Positions 29,740 through 39,310 of a stretch of DNA of 57,667 bases are shown here, piece by piece (the stretch's first letter is position 1; the number at the start of each line of letters is the position of its first letter). Below the pieces are notes generated by a model. It was given only the letters and a program-made list of their open reading frames with translations. It did not search any database and had not been told where the DNA came from. Location of the stretch: positions 1 through 57,667 of the forward strand of contig JAEUJW010000084.1 in the NCBI GenBank assembly GCA_016793465.1, given 5' to 3'. A program made the translations under genes and the position numbers. This DNA comes from Myxococcales bacterium. GTDB lineage: Bacteria; Myxococcota; Polyangia; Nannocystales; Nannocystaceae.

Positions 29740-30729
29740 TCACCCGCGACGCGGCTCGCCGGCGACGACGAGGGCCAGCGCCTCGTGCAGGTCGCGCACG
29801 CATTCGATGCCCTGGGTGCCGACGTCGAGCTGGACGATGGCGCGGGCGACGGCGGGGCGCAGGCCGCACAGTAGGCAGTGCACGCCGAGCAGCCGGGTCG
29901 CCCGCGCCAGCGCCAGCAGGTGGCCCAGCGTCTGCGAGTCGACCTCGTCGATGCCGGTGAGGTCGAGCGCGAGGTGGCGGACGCGCTGGACCGAGATCTC
30001 GTGCAGGGTGCGGGTGGTGATCGCGTTGGCCCGCTCCTCGTCGAGCCGGCCGACGATCGGCAGGGCGAGCACGTCGTGCCACACGCGCAGCAGCGGGGTC
30101 GACAGCTGGGCCACGACCTCGCGCAGGCGGTCGATCAGGGCCTGGTTCTCGCGCTCGCGCTCGTGCAGCCGGGCGTTGCCGGCGGCCAGCTCCTCGGCGC
30201 GCTGCTCGGCGACGCGGCGGGCCGCCTCGAGCTCGCCGGTGAGGCGGTCGAGCGCCGAGTTCTGCTGGCGCACCGCGTCGACGGCGAGCGCCCGGTTGCG
30301 GGCGTCGAGCAGCTGGGCGCCCAGCTCCTTCTGGGCGGCGGTCGAGCGGGCGCGTTCGATGGCGTAGCGGATCGACCGCTCGAGCTGGCGCGAGCCGAAC
30401 TCGCCCTTGACCAGGTAGTCCTCGGCCCCGGCCTTCATGGCCTCGAGGTCGAGGCGGTGGTCGGACTGCCCGGTGAGCAGCACGATCGGCGTGGTGTTGC
30501 CGCGCTGCCGCGCCTCGCGCAGGAACTCGAGGCCGGTGCGGGCCCCGAGGAAGTAGTCGAGCAGGCACAGGCACGGCTGGTCGGCGAGCAGCGCGGCCAT
30601 GCCGTCCTCGTAGTTGTCGATCCAGCGCAGCGTGTACCGGCCCTCGCCGATGTCCGCCAGCAGCTCGGCGGTCAGCAAGTAGTCGTCCCGATCATCGTCG
30701 ACGATCAACAACGTGGTCGAATCGGTCAC
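29740..30729 (-). CDS. Response regulator with coiled coil and STAS domain
   Basis: 329 residues from GTG 30729, preceded by GGAGG at 5 nt. The receiver domain (1-125) has LLIVDDDRDD, Asp58 in CLLDYFLGAR, IVLLTGQSD and EDYLVKG. A long coiled coil follows (about 140-200). The C-terminus (about 205-320) is an RsbR/RsbS-like STAS domain: LSTPLLRVWHDVLALPIVG, LALDLTGIDEVDSQTLGHLL, LLGVHCLLCGLRPAVARAI. In stressosome proteins the Ser/Thr of the DSQT region is phosphorylated by RsbT; no RsbT-like gene is visible here. Its receiver resembles that of the protein at 22256-23395, suggesting a common origin. Confidence 0.87.
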   Translation of the reverse strand: MTDSTTLLIVDDDRDDYLLTAELLADIGEGRYTLRWIDNYEDGMAALLADQPCLCLLDYFLGARTGLEFLREARQRGNTTPIVLLTGQSDHRLDLEAMKAGAEDYLVKGEFGSRQLERSIRYAIERARSTAAQKELGAQLLDARNRALAVDAVRQQNSALDRLTGELEAARRVAEQRAEELAAGNARLHERERENQALIDRLREVVAQLSTPLLRVWHDVLALPIVGRLDEERANAITTRTLHEISVQRVRHLALDLTGIDEVDSQTLGHLLALARATRLLGVHCLLCGLRPAVARAIVQLDVGTQGIECVRDLHEALALVVAGEPRRG

Positions 30730-31148
30730 CGCGCCCTCCGTCCCCGTCAGCCGCCAAAGCTTTTAATAATTGAGCTGATTCGTCGATCGGATCGGCTGAC
30801 TGACAGCTTCCGACAGTACCGGAGTTTGCGCGGCCGGTGCAAAAAACGATGACTGGCGGATCGACGTGTAAAAGTCGGACGTTTCAGTCACGGAAATCGG
30901 CGATTGTCGGGGTGCGGTGCGTCACGGCGCGGTTTCTCCCCTGGCCGCGAGGCCCCGACGGGCCGGCGGGGATCGCCGGGCGTCGATCGCACTGTCACTT
31001 TGTATCGGCGGCGGCGGACGGGTCGCCGTCGCGACGCGGCCGGACGGGCCCGGCCGGCGCGCACGGCCGGCGCGGGCCGACCGGCGCGCGGGGAGCGGAC
31101 GATCCGCTGCTGCCCGGTACCGCTCGAGTCGAGCGGGTCGCGGGCGGA
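30730..31148. other. 419-bp gap without a supported gene
   Basis: The first 150 bp are relatively AT-rich (AAGCTTTTAATAATTGAG, GTGCAAAAAACGATG) and probably carry the promoter of the receiver-STAS gene to the left. The rest is GC-rich with repeated GGCCGGCGCG blocks near 31050-31095 that could fold and stop transcription of the minus-strand gene ending at 31149. This was not modelled. Confidence 0.4.
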
Positions 31149-33506
31149 TCAGGCGGCGCGGCGGCGGCGGCCGAGGCCGAGCAGGCCGAGCAGGCCGAGC
31201 GCCAGCCACTGCGCGCCCGAGCCCGCGGGCGCGTCGCTGCGGCAGCCGCAGCCCTCGGAGCCCGACTGGCCGCCCGAGCCCTCGCCCGAGCCGTCACCCG
31301 ACTCCGAGCCGGCGCTGGTCGCCGCGTTGGTGGTCGCGCCGCCGCCGGTCGCCTCGGTCGGGGCGCTGCCGCCGGAGTTGCCGTCCTCGGCCGAGCTCGG
31401 GCCGGAGCCGGTGTTGCCGCCGGTGTCGGTGTTGCCCGCGCTCGAGCTGGTGAGCGGGCCCGGGTCGGTCGGCGAGCTCGGGTCGGTCGACGGGTCGGGG
31501 TTGCTGGTGGCCACGCCCGAGTCGGTCGCGTCGGTGGTCTCGCCGGAGGCGGTGGTGCCGCTCGGGTCGGTCATGTCGCCGACGCACGTGCCCTCCATGC
31601 ACACCGCGTTGCCGGGGCACGAGCCGGGCTCGTCCTGCAGGCCGTCGCAGTCGTTGTCGGCGCCGTCGCACACCTCGTCGGCGGGCGCGACGTAGCCGTC
31701 GCACACGGTCTCGGCGTTGACGCAGTGGACCACGCCGTACTGGCACGGCGCCTGGTCGTTGGGCGGATTGAGCTCGCCGCAGGGGGCGCCGTAGGTCGCG
31801 GGGTCGAGGTCGGCCTCCTCGTCGGTCTCGCCGTCGCAGTCGTTGTCGAGGCCGTCGCACAGCTCGTCGGAGGGCTGCTCGGGGGGGGCGTCGAGCACGC
31901 AGGCGGTGGCGCTGCCGTCGTTGGTGCACTGCATGGTGCCGGCGGTGAAGCACACGCCGAGCTCGCCGTTGTCGCAGGCGACGCCCTTGTCGGGGAAGCC
32001 CTCGTCGGTCTCGTCGTCGCAGTCGTCGTCGAGGTCGTTGCAGACCTCGACGCCGTCGTCGATGACGCCGCTGAAGTCGTTGTCGAAGCCGTCGCAGACC
32101 TCGCCGACGTACTCGCCGTCGAGCTCGAGGTCCCCCGCGCCGCCGCCGGCCTCGCCGGCGCAGATCGGGCAGATGCCGCCGCCCGCGCCGCTGACGTCGA
32201 ACAGCGCCTGCGGGGAGATGCTGTTGGTGCGCGACAGCACCTTGATGAGCCCGCCGCCGCCGCCGCCGCCGCAGTCGTCGCAGGTGCCGTTGTTCTGGGT
32301 GCCGCGGCACTCGTTCTCGTCGTCGCCGACGTCGAACGGGGTGCACTGGTTCTGCGCGTTGGCGCAGACCATGCCGAAGTCGCCGCCGAGGTTCTTGCAG
32401 GTCTGCCCGAGGTTGGCGTCGCACTGGTTGTTGGCGGTGCACGGCGTGCAGTTGCACGGCGAGCAGCGGCCGTTGGAGCAGGTCTGGCCGGCCTGGCACT
32501 CGTTGTTGTTGGTGCAGGTCAGGCACTTGGGCTGCGAGTCGCCGCCGCGGCCGCCGTGGGCGGAGATGCGGGCGCTGCCCGCGATGTCGACGTCGTCGCC
32601 GACGATCACGACCGTGCCGCCGGCGCCGCCGCCCGCCGAGTCGTTGCCGCTCGAGCAGCCGCGAAAGCCGTTGGTGGTCACCCGCCCGGCGATGTCGATG
32701 TGCCCGGCCTTGTCGTCGGTCACCGCCACCAGCACGATGCGGCCGCCGCCGTCGCCGGCGCGCAGGTTGGCCTCGTAGCCGTCGCGGCAGCCCTTGTCGC
32801 CGCCCGCGGCCCCGAACTCCGACTGGTAGAAGCTGTGCGTGTAGGCCACGCCCGCGACCGTCGGGAAGCCGTCGCCCGCGCCGTCGGGGTTGTTGGTGGT
32901 GCCGTAGCAGACCGGCTTGTTGGGGTCCGGGGTGGCCACGCAGGCGTTGTTGACGTTGTTGCCGCAGTCCTCCTCCCACTCCTGGGGGAACTGGCACGAG
33001 TTGTTGGGCGCGACGATGAAGCAGTCCTTGGTGCCGCGCCCGCCGGCGCCGTAGTGCGCGCCGCCGCCGCCCGAGTCGAGCACCGAGCAGCCGCCCTTGC
33101 CGCCGGCGCTGGCGGTCGGGCCGGGGCCGTCGCCGCAGATGACGCCCTGGTAGCCGGAGCCCTTGGCGGTGATGCGGGAGCTGGCGTCGACGCTGATCGA
33201 CGGGGCCTTGAGCACGAGGTTGCCGCTGGTGTTCTTGTCGCCGCCGGCGTACGGCGCGACGCACAGGGTGGCGCCGTTGGTCAGCGTGACCGAGTCGAAC
33301 GACTTGTCGCCGGCGTAGCGGCAGCCCCGGTTGGCCGCGGGCGTGCCGTTGACGTTGCAGTCGCGGTCGACGGCGGTGCCGCCGTTGGGACACACGGCGG
33401 GGCCGGGGTTCGCCCCGTTGATGGTCAGCGGGACGGCGCCCGCCGACAGCGGAGCCAGCGTCAGGGTGACGAACGCGACGGCGAACGAAGAGCGTTGCAG
33501 CGACAT
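31149..33506 (-). CDS. MYXO-CTERM surface protein with MopE-type repeats
   Basis: 785 residues from ATG 33506 with GAGG 7 nt upstream. A signal peptide (SSFAVAFVTLTLAPLSAGAV) precedes a large secreted region: Gly-rich, beta-helix-like turns in the first half, a cysteine cluster CTNNNECQAGQTCSNGRCSP in the middle, then three acidic cysteine units typical of MopE-type metal-binding repeats (CDGFDNDFSGVIDDG, CDGLDNDCDGETDEE, CDGADNDCDGLQDEPG). A Ser/Thr/Gly stalk follows, and the end is a MYXO-CTERM tail: CGCRSD, a hydrophobic stretch (WLALGLLGLLGLG) and RRRRAA. It should be anchored on the outer surface by that sorting system. Ligand unknown; the repeats suggest calcium or another divalent metal. 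Confidence 0.88.
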   Translation of the reverse strand: MSLQRSSFAVAFVTLTLAPLSAGAVPLTINGANPGPAVCPNGGTAVDRDCNVNGTPAANRGCRYAGDKSFDSVTLTNGATLCVAPYAGGDKNTSGNLVLKAPSISVDASSRITAKGSGYQGVICGDGPGPTASAGGKGGCSVLDSGGGGAHYGAGGRGTKDCFIVAPNNSCQFPQEWEEDCGNNVNNACVATPDPNKPVCYGTTNNPDGAGDGFPTVAGVAYTHSFYQSEFGAAGGDKGCRDGYEANLRAGDGGGRIVLVAVTDDKAGHIDIAGRVTTNGFRGCSSGNDSAGGGAGGTVVIVGDDVDIAGSARISAHGGRGGDSQPKCLTCTNNNECQAGQTCSNGRCSPCNCTPCTANNQCDANLGQTCKNLGGDFGMVCANAQNQCTPFDVGDDENECRGTQNNGTCDDCGGGGGGGLIKVLSRTNSISPQALFDVSGAGGGICPICAGEAGGGAGDLELDGEYVGEVCDGFDNDFSGVIDDGVEVCNDLDDDCDDETDEGFPDKGVACDNGELGVCFTAGTMQCTNDGSATACVLDAPPEQPSDELCDGLDNDCDGETDEEADLDPATYGAPCGELNPPNDQAPCQYGVVHCVNAETVCDGYVAPADEVCDGADNDCDGLQDEPGSCPGNAVCMEGTCVGDMTDPSGTTASGETTDATDSGVATSNPDPSTDPSSPTDPGPLTSSSAGNTDTGGNTGSGPSSAEDGNSGGSAPTEATGGGATTNAATSAGSESGDGSGEGSGGQSGSEGCGCRSDAPAGSGAQWLALGLLGLLGLGRRRRAA

Positions 33507-33856
33507 AACTACCTCAGATGTTACGAACCACGGGCGACAGGCCCGCGGCCAGCGTAGCAAAAACGGCGGGGCTAGTGGGCGCGCGTGCGGCCGACGATCG
33601 CGGCGACGGACTCGCATGCAGGCCCACGCGCGTGCGCGTCACGTCGCGTCGGTCCGCGGCGGCGCATGTAGGCCATGGGTTACACGCCTGCACACGATCA
33701 CGGACGCGCGGACGATGCCGACGTCCGCCGCGCGTGCGTCGTGCTCGCCGCGCCGCTCGTGCTCCGCGTCGCGGACGAGGACCGGCGATCGAAGTGACAG
33801 CGCCTCGCGCCGTCGTGTAGGATGGCGCGATGGATCGCCGGGGCATGGGAGTGGGT
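33507..33856. other. 350-bp gap between divergent surface-protein genes
   Basis: It should carry the promoters of both neighbours. No sigma-54 pattern, convincing -35/-10 pair or open frame with natural composition was found. Short repeats of the CGCATGCAGGC type occur near 33610-33670 but are not regular. Confidence 0.4.
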
Positions 33857-35542
33857 ATGGCTTGCGACAATTATCGAACCTTCGCGCTCGCGCTGGCCCT
33901 CGCGGCCTGTGGCGGCGGCGGCGGCGGCGGCGACACGGGCACGGCCACCACCGGGCCGTCGACGTCGGCGACCGGCAGCGACCCCAGCGCGGCCACCGAC
34001 GGCCCGACCGACGGCACCGCCGACGGCGGCGCCACCGTGGTCGCCGACGGCTCCGACTCCGACACGGTCACGGTCACCGGACCGACGGGCACGAGCCCGA
34101 CGTCCGCCACCGAGCCGAGCACCGAGCCCGGCACCGAGCCGGGCACCACGCCCGGCACCGACACGTCGACCGACCCGGACACCAGCGCCACCAGCGCCAC
34201 CGGCGACAGCAGCACGAGCTCGCCGGTGTCGGGCACCACGGGGACCTCGACCGGCGACCCGATCCCGCCCGGCTGCGGCAACGGCCAGCTCGACGACGGC
34301 GAGGAGTGCGACGACGGGCCGGACAACGCGCCCGAGGGCAGCTGTTACCCCGACTGCACGCTCAACGTGTGCGGCGACGGCGTCATCTCGCCGTCCGAGC
34401 AGTGCGACCTCGGCGACATGAACGGCCCGGACAACGGCTGCTCGACCGAGTGCAAGGTGCTGCCGTCGGCGTGCGGCAACCAGGCGGTCATGGCCGAGCT
34501 CATCCCCATCCCGGTCGACGTCATCATCGTCATCGACAACTCGGGCTCGATGACCGAGGAGATCCAGGCCGTCCAGAACAACATCAACGCCAACTTCGCC
34601 AACATCCTCGACGCCGCCGCGGTCGACTACCGCGTGATCGTGCTGGCCAAGCACGGCAAGCTGAGCGACCAGAGCGTGTGCATCGAGGCCCCGCTGAGCG
34701 GCATCGCCATGGGCGGCTGCGCCAACCCGCCGGTCCAGCCGGGCAACACCGCCAAGTTCTTCCACTACAGCCGCGAGATCGCCAGCAAGGACCCGTGGTG
34801 CCGCATCCTCGGCACCGTCAACGGCGCCGAGGACGACGACTTCGGGCTCGCGGTCGACGGCTGGCAGCAGTGGCTGCGCGACGGCTCGTTCAAGACCTTC
34901 ATCGAGCTCAGCGACGACCGCGCGCAGTGCCAGCTCGGCAACGTGGTCTACAACGACACCAACACCTTCGCCGGCTCGACCGCCGCCGCCAACAAGTTCG
35001 ACGCCGCCCTGCGCGCGCTCTACCCCCAGCACTTCGGGTCGACGCCGCAGACCCGCAACTACCGCTGGCACAGCATCGTCGGCCTGGCCTACAACAACCC
35101 GCAGGACCAGCCCTACCAGCCGATGGACCCGTTCGTGCTGACCAAGTGCCCCGAGGGCGAGAACCCCGGCTACGGCCACCAGGCCCTCAGCATGCTGACC
35201 GGCGGCACGCGCTTCCCGCTGTGCAACACCGCGTCCTACAACGCGGTGTTCCAGACGATCGCCGACAACGTGATCGACAGCGCCAAGCTCACCTGCGAGT
35301 TCGACATCCCCGAGGCCCCGCCCGGCAAGGTGCTCGACAAGGAGTCGGTCACCGTCAACTTCACCGGCATGAACCCCAACGAGTTCATGAAGGTCGACGG
35401 CCCGGGCAGCTGCAACGCCGACTCGTTCTACATCGAGGGCGAGAAGGTGATCCTGTGCCCGGCCGCGTGCGACTCGATCCAGGGCGACAAGGACGCCACC
35501 GTCTCGGTCGAGTTCACCTGCGAGCCGCTCGTGCCCAACTGA
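33857..35542 (+). CDS. Lipoprotein with von Willebrand A-like domain and Myxococcus Cys-rich repeats
   Basis: 561 residues from ATG 33857, chosen because GGAG lies 5 nt upstream and the signal then reads TFALALALAAC. A run of seven glycines and about 120 Ser/Thr/Gly/Asp residues form a stalk. Two Myxococcus cysteine-rich repeats follow (CGNGQLDDGEECDDG and CGDGVISPSEQCDLG), then an A-domain with the metal site DNSGSM (MIDAS) after VDVIIVIDNSG. This suggests an adhesive or matrix-binding surface protein. The C-terminal ~150 residues, with conserved-looking cysteines, are not assigned. Longer in-frame starts at 33830 and 33845 are possible but would place charged residues before the signal. Confidence 0.85.
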   Translation: MACDNYRTFALALALAACGGGGGGGDTGTATTGPSTSATGSDPSAATDGPTDGTADGGATVVADGSDSDTVTVTGPTGTSPTSATEPSTEPGTEPGTTPGTDTSTDPDTSATSATGDSSTSSPVSGTTGTSTGDPIPPGCGNGQLDDGEECDDGPDNAPEGSCYPDCTLNVCGDGVISPSEQCDLGDMNGPDNGCSTECKVLPSACGNQAVMAELIPIPVDVIIVIDNSGSMTEEIQAVQNNINANFANILDAAAVDYRVIVLAKHGKLSDQSVCIEAPLSGIAMGGCANPPVQPGNTAKFFHYSREIASKDPWCRILGTVNGAEDDDFGLAVDGWQQWLRDGSFKTFIELSDDRAQCQLGNVVYNDTNTFAGSTAAANKFDAALRALYPQHFGSTPQTRNYRWHSIVGLAYNNPQDQPYQPMDPFVLTKCPEGENPGYGHQALSMLTGGTRFPLCNTASYNAVFQTIADNVIDSAKLTCEFDIPEAPPGKVLDKESVTVNFTGMNPNEFMKVDGPGSCNADSFYIEGEKVILCPAACDSIQGDKDATVSVEFTCEPLVPN

Positions 35543-35600
35543 GCCGCGCGCGGGCGTTCGTGCGCCCGGCGGGGGCGGGGAGGCGGCCGGGGCCGGTGAT

Positions 35601-37598
35601 ATGCTGCCGCCGATGGCCCGGCCGCGCCGACCCGAAGCCCGCCTCGACGACACCCGCCAGGTCCTGCTCGTGCTCTCGCCGGGCGGCGACGAGCGCGGGC
35701 TCGACGGCTTCGCCGGCGCGGTGATCCGCGAGCCCGCGGCGGGCCTCCTCCCCGACCTCGCGGGCAAGGCGGTGTACCTGTGGGGCGACCCGTCGCGGGC
35801 CGCCGCGCTCGACCTCTCGGCGGCGGCGCGGGTGCGGGTGATCCGCGAGGGCTGCCCCGGGCGCGCGGACGAGGCCGCGCCCTGGCCGGTGGTCGGCCTC
35901 GGTCGGGTGCCGATCGACGTGCACGGGCTCGGCGTGTACTACCGCGGGTTCTTCGAGCCCGACGTCGACTACGTGGGGAAGATCCGCGGCGAGCACGTGT
36001 TCCAGGCGCTCACCGAATCGACCAAGCCGGGCGCCGCCCACCGCAGCGGGATCTACCTGACCCCGGTGCGCGCGCAGGCGGACGGCCTGCACTTTCACCT
36101 GCTGCGCTGCTCGACCAACCTGTCGGGCCCGACCGACAACTTCCGCGCGACCGACCGCCACATCGTCGACGCGCTCGACCAGGAGTCCGCGCTGGTGTTC
36201 ACGGCGGCCGCGCCGCTCAACCACGTGCTGGCGCAGATCTACCCCAACACCCCGGCCGACGCCGACAAGAAGCAGGCGAAGGCCCGCATCTCGGCGCACG
36301 CCGACAAGACCAAGGACATGCCCGACGACGGGGTCATGGCCTTCTGCACGTTCTACGAGCACCTCGAGCGGCTCGCGCCCATGGCCGGCGATCGCTTCGA
36401 CCGCGGCCACCGGACCGTCAGCGGGCTGACCCGGCTCCGCTTCCGCCGCAAGCCCGACGCGGACGGCGCGGGCCCCGAGCAGTTCACCCTCACGCTGTAC
36501 CCCGGCTCGGTGTTCTTCATGTCGCTGGCGACCAACCGCCGCTACACCCACGAGATCGTGCCGTCCGAGCTCGAGGCGTCCCGCCTGCCGACCCGCCTCG
36601 GCTACGTGGTGCGCTGCTCGAAGACCGCGGCGGTGCACGCGGACGGCCGCACGTTCCTGCTCGACGGCGCGGCCCGGGTGCCGCTCGAGCCGCCCACGCC
36701 CGAGGGCATGCAGCAGCTGCGCCGGCTCTACGCCGAGGAGAACGCGACGGCGGCGCGCGTCGACTACGGCGAGGGCTTCCGCTTCAGCATGAACGCGGGC
36801 GACTACACGGCGCCGCTCCACGCGCCGGCGGACCTGTTCCGCGTCCACGCGGTGTCCGCCCGCGACGACCTGTTCGCCGCGCTGTCGGCGTCGGCCCGCT
36901 TCGAGGCGCTCGGCAAGGGCCGCAGCGGCGCGGTGCTGGTGCTGCCCGACGCCTCCGGCGCGGTGCCGGTCGTGCGCACGACCACGGCGTACACGCTGCC
37001 GTCCCGGCCGTTTGGTGATCTTCACGCCGCGCTCGCGCGGCAGATCCACGGCTGCGCGTCGCTCGCCCTGCCGGTTTTTAATAACGCATTGCTCGAGATC
37101 TACACGCGCGCGTACGCCACCATGGGCGCCCACTCGGACCAGGCGCTCGACCTCGACGAGGCCGGCGAGATCGCCGTGTTCTCCTGCTACGAACGACCGG
37201 CGGCCGCGCCGTCGCGGCTGCTGCTGGTCGAGTCGAAGGCCGCGGGCGGGCCGTCGTTCGTGGTCCCGCTGCTGCACGGCCACGCGGTGGTGTTCTCGTG
37301 CTCCGCCAATCGTCAGTTCCGCCACCGCATCGTGCTGGACCCCGCGACGGCCGACCCCGACAACACCTGGCTCGGCCTCACGCTGCGCGCGTCGAAGACG
37401 TTTGTCCTCTTGGCTGGTGCTGGTGCGGAGCCCGGGCGGGCGGTGTTCGCCGACGGGACGCCGCTGACGCTGGCCTCGGAGGAGGAGCGGCGCGAGTTCT
37501 ATCGCCTGCGGCGCCGCGAGAACGACGAGGCCGAGTTCGTGTACCCGCGGATCACGTACACGCTGAGCCCGGGCGACCTCCTGCCGCCGCAGGCCTAG
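35601..37598 (+). CDS. Protein with two AlkB-like 2-oxoglutarate dioxygenase domains
   Basis: 665 residues. The second half shows the AlkB-type pattern: NNALLEIY, then iron ligands HSD (511-513), a strand IAVFSCYE, LLHGHAVVFSCSANRQFRH with His575, and R596-A-S-K-T where AlkB has RxSxTxR. The first half repeats it: LNHVLAQIY, HAD (233-235), VMAFCTFYE, LYPGSVFFMSLATNRRYTH with His317, and R338-C-S-K-T. Both copies keep the HxD...H triad and the basic 2-oxoglutarate site, so both could be active. The N-terminal ~130 residues are unassigned. No signal peptide; likely cytoplasmic. Substrate unknown: it may modify nucleic acid, but proteins or small molecules are possible. Its stop overlaps the convergent gene by 4 bp. 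Confidence 0.65.
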   Translation: MLPPMARPRRPEARLDDTRQVLLVLSPGGDERGLDGFAGAVIREPAAGLLPDLAGKAVYLWGDPSRAAALDLSAAARVRVIREGCPGRADEAAPWPVVGLGRVPIDVHGLGVYYRGFFEPDVDYVGKIRGEHVFQALTESTKPGAAHRSGIYLTPVRAQADGLHFHLLRCSTNLSGPTDNFRATDRHIVDALDQESALVFTAAAPLNHVLAQIYPNTPADADKKQAKARISAHADKTKDMPDDGVMAFCTFYEHLERLAPMAGDRFDRGHRTVSGLTRLRFRRKPDADGAGPEQFTLTLYPGSVFFMSLATNRRYTHEIVPSELEASRLPTRLGYVVRCSKTAAVHADGRTFLLDGAARVPLEPPTPEGMQQLRRLYAEENATAARVDYGEGFRFSMNAGDYTAPLHAPADLFRVHAVSARDDLFAALSASARFEALGKGRSGAVLVLPDASGAVPVVRTTTAYTLPSRPFGDLHAALARQIHGCASLALPVFNNALLEIYTRAYATMGAHSDQALDLDEAGEIAVFSCYERPAAAPSRLLLVESKAAGGPSFVVPLLHGHAVVFSCSANRQFRHRIVLDPATADPDNTWLGLTLRASKTFVLLAGAGAEPGRAVFADGTPLTLASEEERREFYRLRRRENDEAEFVYPRITYTLSPGDLLPPQA

Positions 37599-39211
37599 AG
37601 CTCGCCCGCGGCCCAGCGCAGCAGCGCGAGGTCCTCGGGGCCGGCGGCGGCGACCGCGGGCAGGCCGTCCCAGGTCAGCGCGCCGGCGTGGCTCATGGCC
37701 ACGGCGCCGCCGCCGGACGGGTGCAGGGCGAGCGCCCCGGCGACCTGGCGGGCGGCGTCGCCGAGCGCGACCGCGGCGGTCGGGCTGGCGTCGGCGGCGA
37801 CGTAGCGGGCCAGCACGACGTCGCGGTCGCCGGCGCCGGGCAGGGCGCGCTCGCCGAGGTCGATCGCGCCGGTGCTCGTGAGGGCGACGACCACGTCGCC
37901 GCCGGCGGCGAGCCCGAGGCCGGCGGGCACCTGGTCCCCGGGGCCGGTCGCGGCGGCGGCCCAGACCAGCGCGCCCGCGGCGGAGAAGCGGCCGATCACC
38001 GCCTCGGCGTCGCCGGCCGGCGTCAGCGCGAGCGCGCCGATGCTGGCCTCGCCGTCGACGGTGCCCGCGAACAGCAGGTCGTCGCCGCACTGCACGTGCG
38101 AGGCGATGTCCGACCCGGCGCCGCCGAGCCCGCGGATCCACAGCGGCTCGCCGTCGGCGTCGACGCGGGCCACGAACATGTCCTTGCCCGCGCTCGCCGC
38201 GACCTGCTCGCCGCCGAACGTCAGCGGGTCGGTGATGAAGCCCGCCAGCGCGAGCGAGCCGTCGGCGCACACGGCCACGCCGCGGGCCTCCTGGTCGCCC
38301 GTCTCGCCCCACCAGCGGCCGACCTCGGGGGTGCCGTCGGCGGCCAGGCGCAGCAGGTACATGCCGGTGCCGGCGGTGCCGGTGAGCACGAGGTCGCCGG
38401 CGGTGAACGGCGCGAGCGCGGCCCCGGCGATCCAGATCTCGTCGCCCGGACCGACCGCGACGGCGTAGCCGACCTGCCAGTCGACCTCGCCGAACTTGCG
38501 GCCCCACGCCGGCGCGCCGCCGGCGTCCCACTTGCCGACGAACACGTCGACCTCGTCGGCGACGAGCGCCTGCCCGCCGATCTGGTGGCTGCCCTCGAGC
38601 CAGCCGGTCACGATCACCGCGCCGGTCGCGTCGACCGCCAGCCCGGTCACGGTCGTCAGGGTCGGCTGGCCGTCGCTGGCGAACATCGCCTCGGCGTGCA
38701 GCGGCGTGCCGTCGCCGGCGTAGCGCGCGAGGTAGATGCCGCTGCCGTCGCCCGCCAGCGGCCCCAGGCCGGCATCGAGCGCGCCGTACACGTCGCCCGC
38801 GACCCACAGCTCGCCGCCGGCCGTGAACCCGAGCCCGCCCGCGCGCTGGCTGTCCGGCGCGCCGAAGCTGCGCAGCCAGCTCTCGCCGGCCGACTCGCCG
38901 CTGCTGCTGTCGCCGGCGCTGCTGCCGGTGTCGTCGGGGCCCGCGCCGGTGGTCGGCTCGCCGGTGGTCGCACTGCCGGTGGTCGAATCACTCGTCGCGC
39001 TCGTGTCGGTCTCGCCGGTCTCACCCGGGCTGGTGGCCTCGCCGCCGGTCGGCGGCTCGCTGCCGGTGGCGCCGCTCGTGGTCGCCGGCTCGCCGCTCGT
39101 GGTGAGGGTCGAGCTCGACTCGCCGCCGCCCGCGTCGCCGCAGGCCGGCAGGGTGAGGCACACGAGCAGGACGGACGCGGAGACGCGGGCGGTGGCGAGC
39201 ACGGGCCGCAA
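37595..39211 (-). CDS. Lipoprotein with beta-propeller-like repeats
   Basis: 538 residues from ATG 39211. A signal peptide with lipobox (LLVCLTLPAC) is followed by about 85 residues of Ser/Thr/Gly/Glu linker. The rest consists of repeated beta-rich units of about 45-50 residues with recurring text such as VAVGPGDEIWIAG, LAVDATGAVIVTG and GVAVCADGSLALAG, the pattern of SBBP-like or SMP-30-like propellers. A surface recognition or scaffold role is likely; no catalytic residues are evident. Same style of protein as at 52177-53553. Confidence 0.78.
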   Translation of the reverse strand: MRPVLATARVSASVLLVCLTLPACGDAGGGESSSTLTTSGEPATTSGATGSEPPTGGEATSPGETGETDTSATSDSTTGSATTGEPTTGAGPDDTGSSAGDSSSGESAGESWLRSFGAPDSQRAGGLGFTAGGELWVAGDVYGALDAGLGPLAGDGSGIYLARYAGDGTPLHAEAMFASDGQPTLTTVTGLAVDATGAVIVTGWLEGSHQIGGQALVADEVDVFVGKWDAGGAPAWGRKFGEVDWQVGYAVAVGPGDEIWIAGAALAPFTAGDLVLTGTAGTGMYLLRLAADGTPEVGRWWGETGDQEARGVAVCADGSLALAGFITDPLTFGGEQVAASAGKDMFVARVDADGEPLWIRGLGGAGSDIASHVQCGDDLLFAGTVDGEASIGALALTPAGDAEAVIGRFSAAGALVWAAAATGPGDQVPAGLGLAAGGDVVVALTSTGAIDLGERALPGAGDRDVVLARYVAADASPTAAVALGDAARQVAGALALHPSGGGAVAMSHAGALTWDGLPAVAAAGPEDLALLRWAAGEL

Positions 39212-39310
39212 GCTAACACCGCGGCGCAGGCGCGGGCACGCGGCATTTCACGTGCCTCGTAGGCGGCGCGCCGGAACGCGGGCCCACCCCCTCGAGCTCG
39301 ATGAGGTGTA

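Noticed and set aside
31040..31100. GC-rich terminator downstream of the MYXO-CTERM gene
   Set aside because: Blocks are mostly direct rather than inverted repeats and have no T-run; folding was not calculated.
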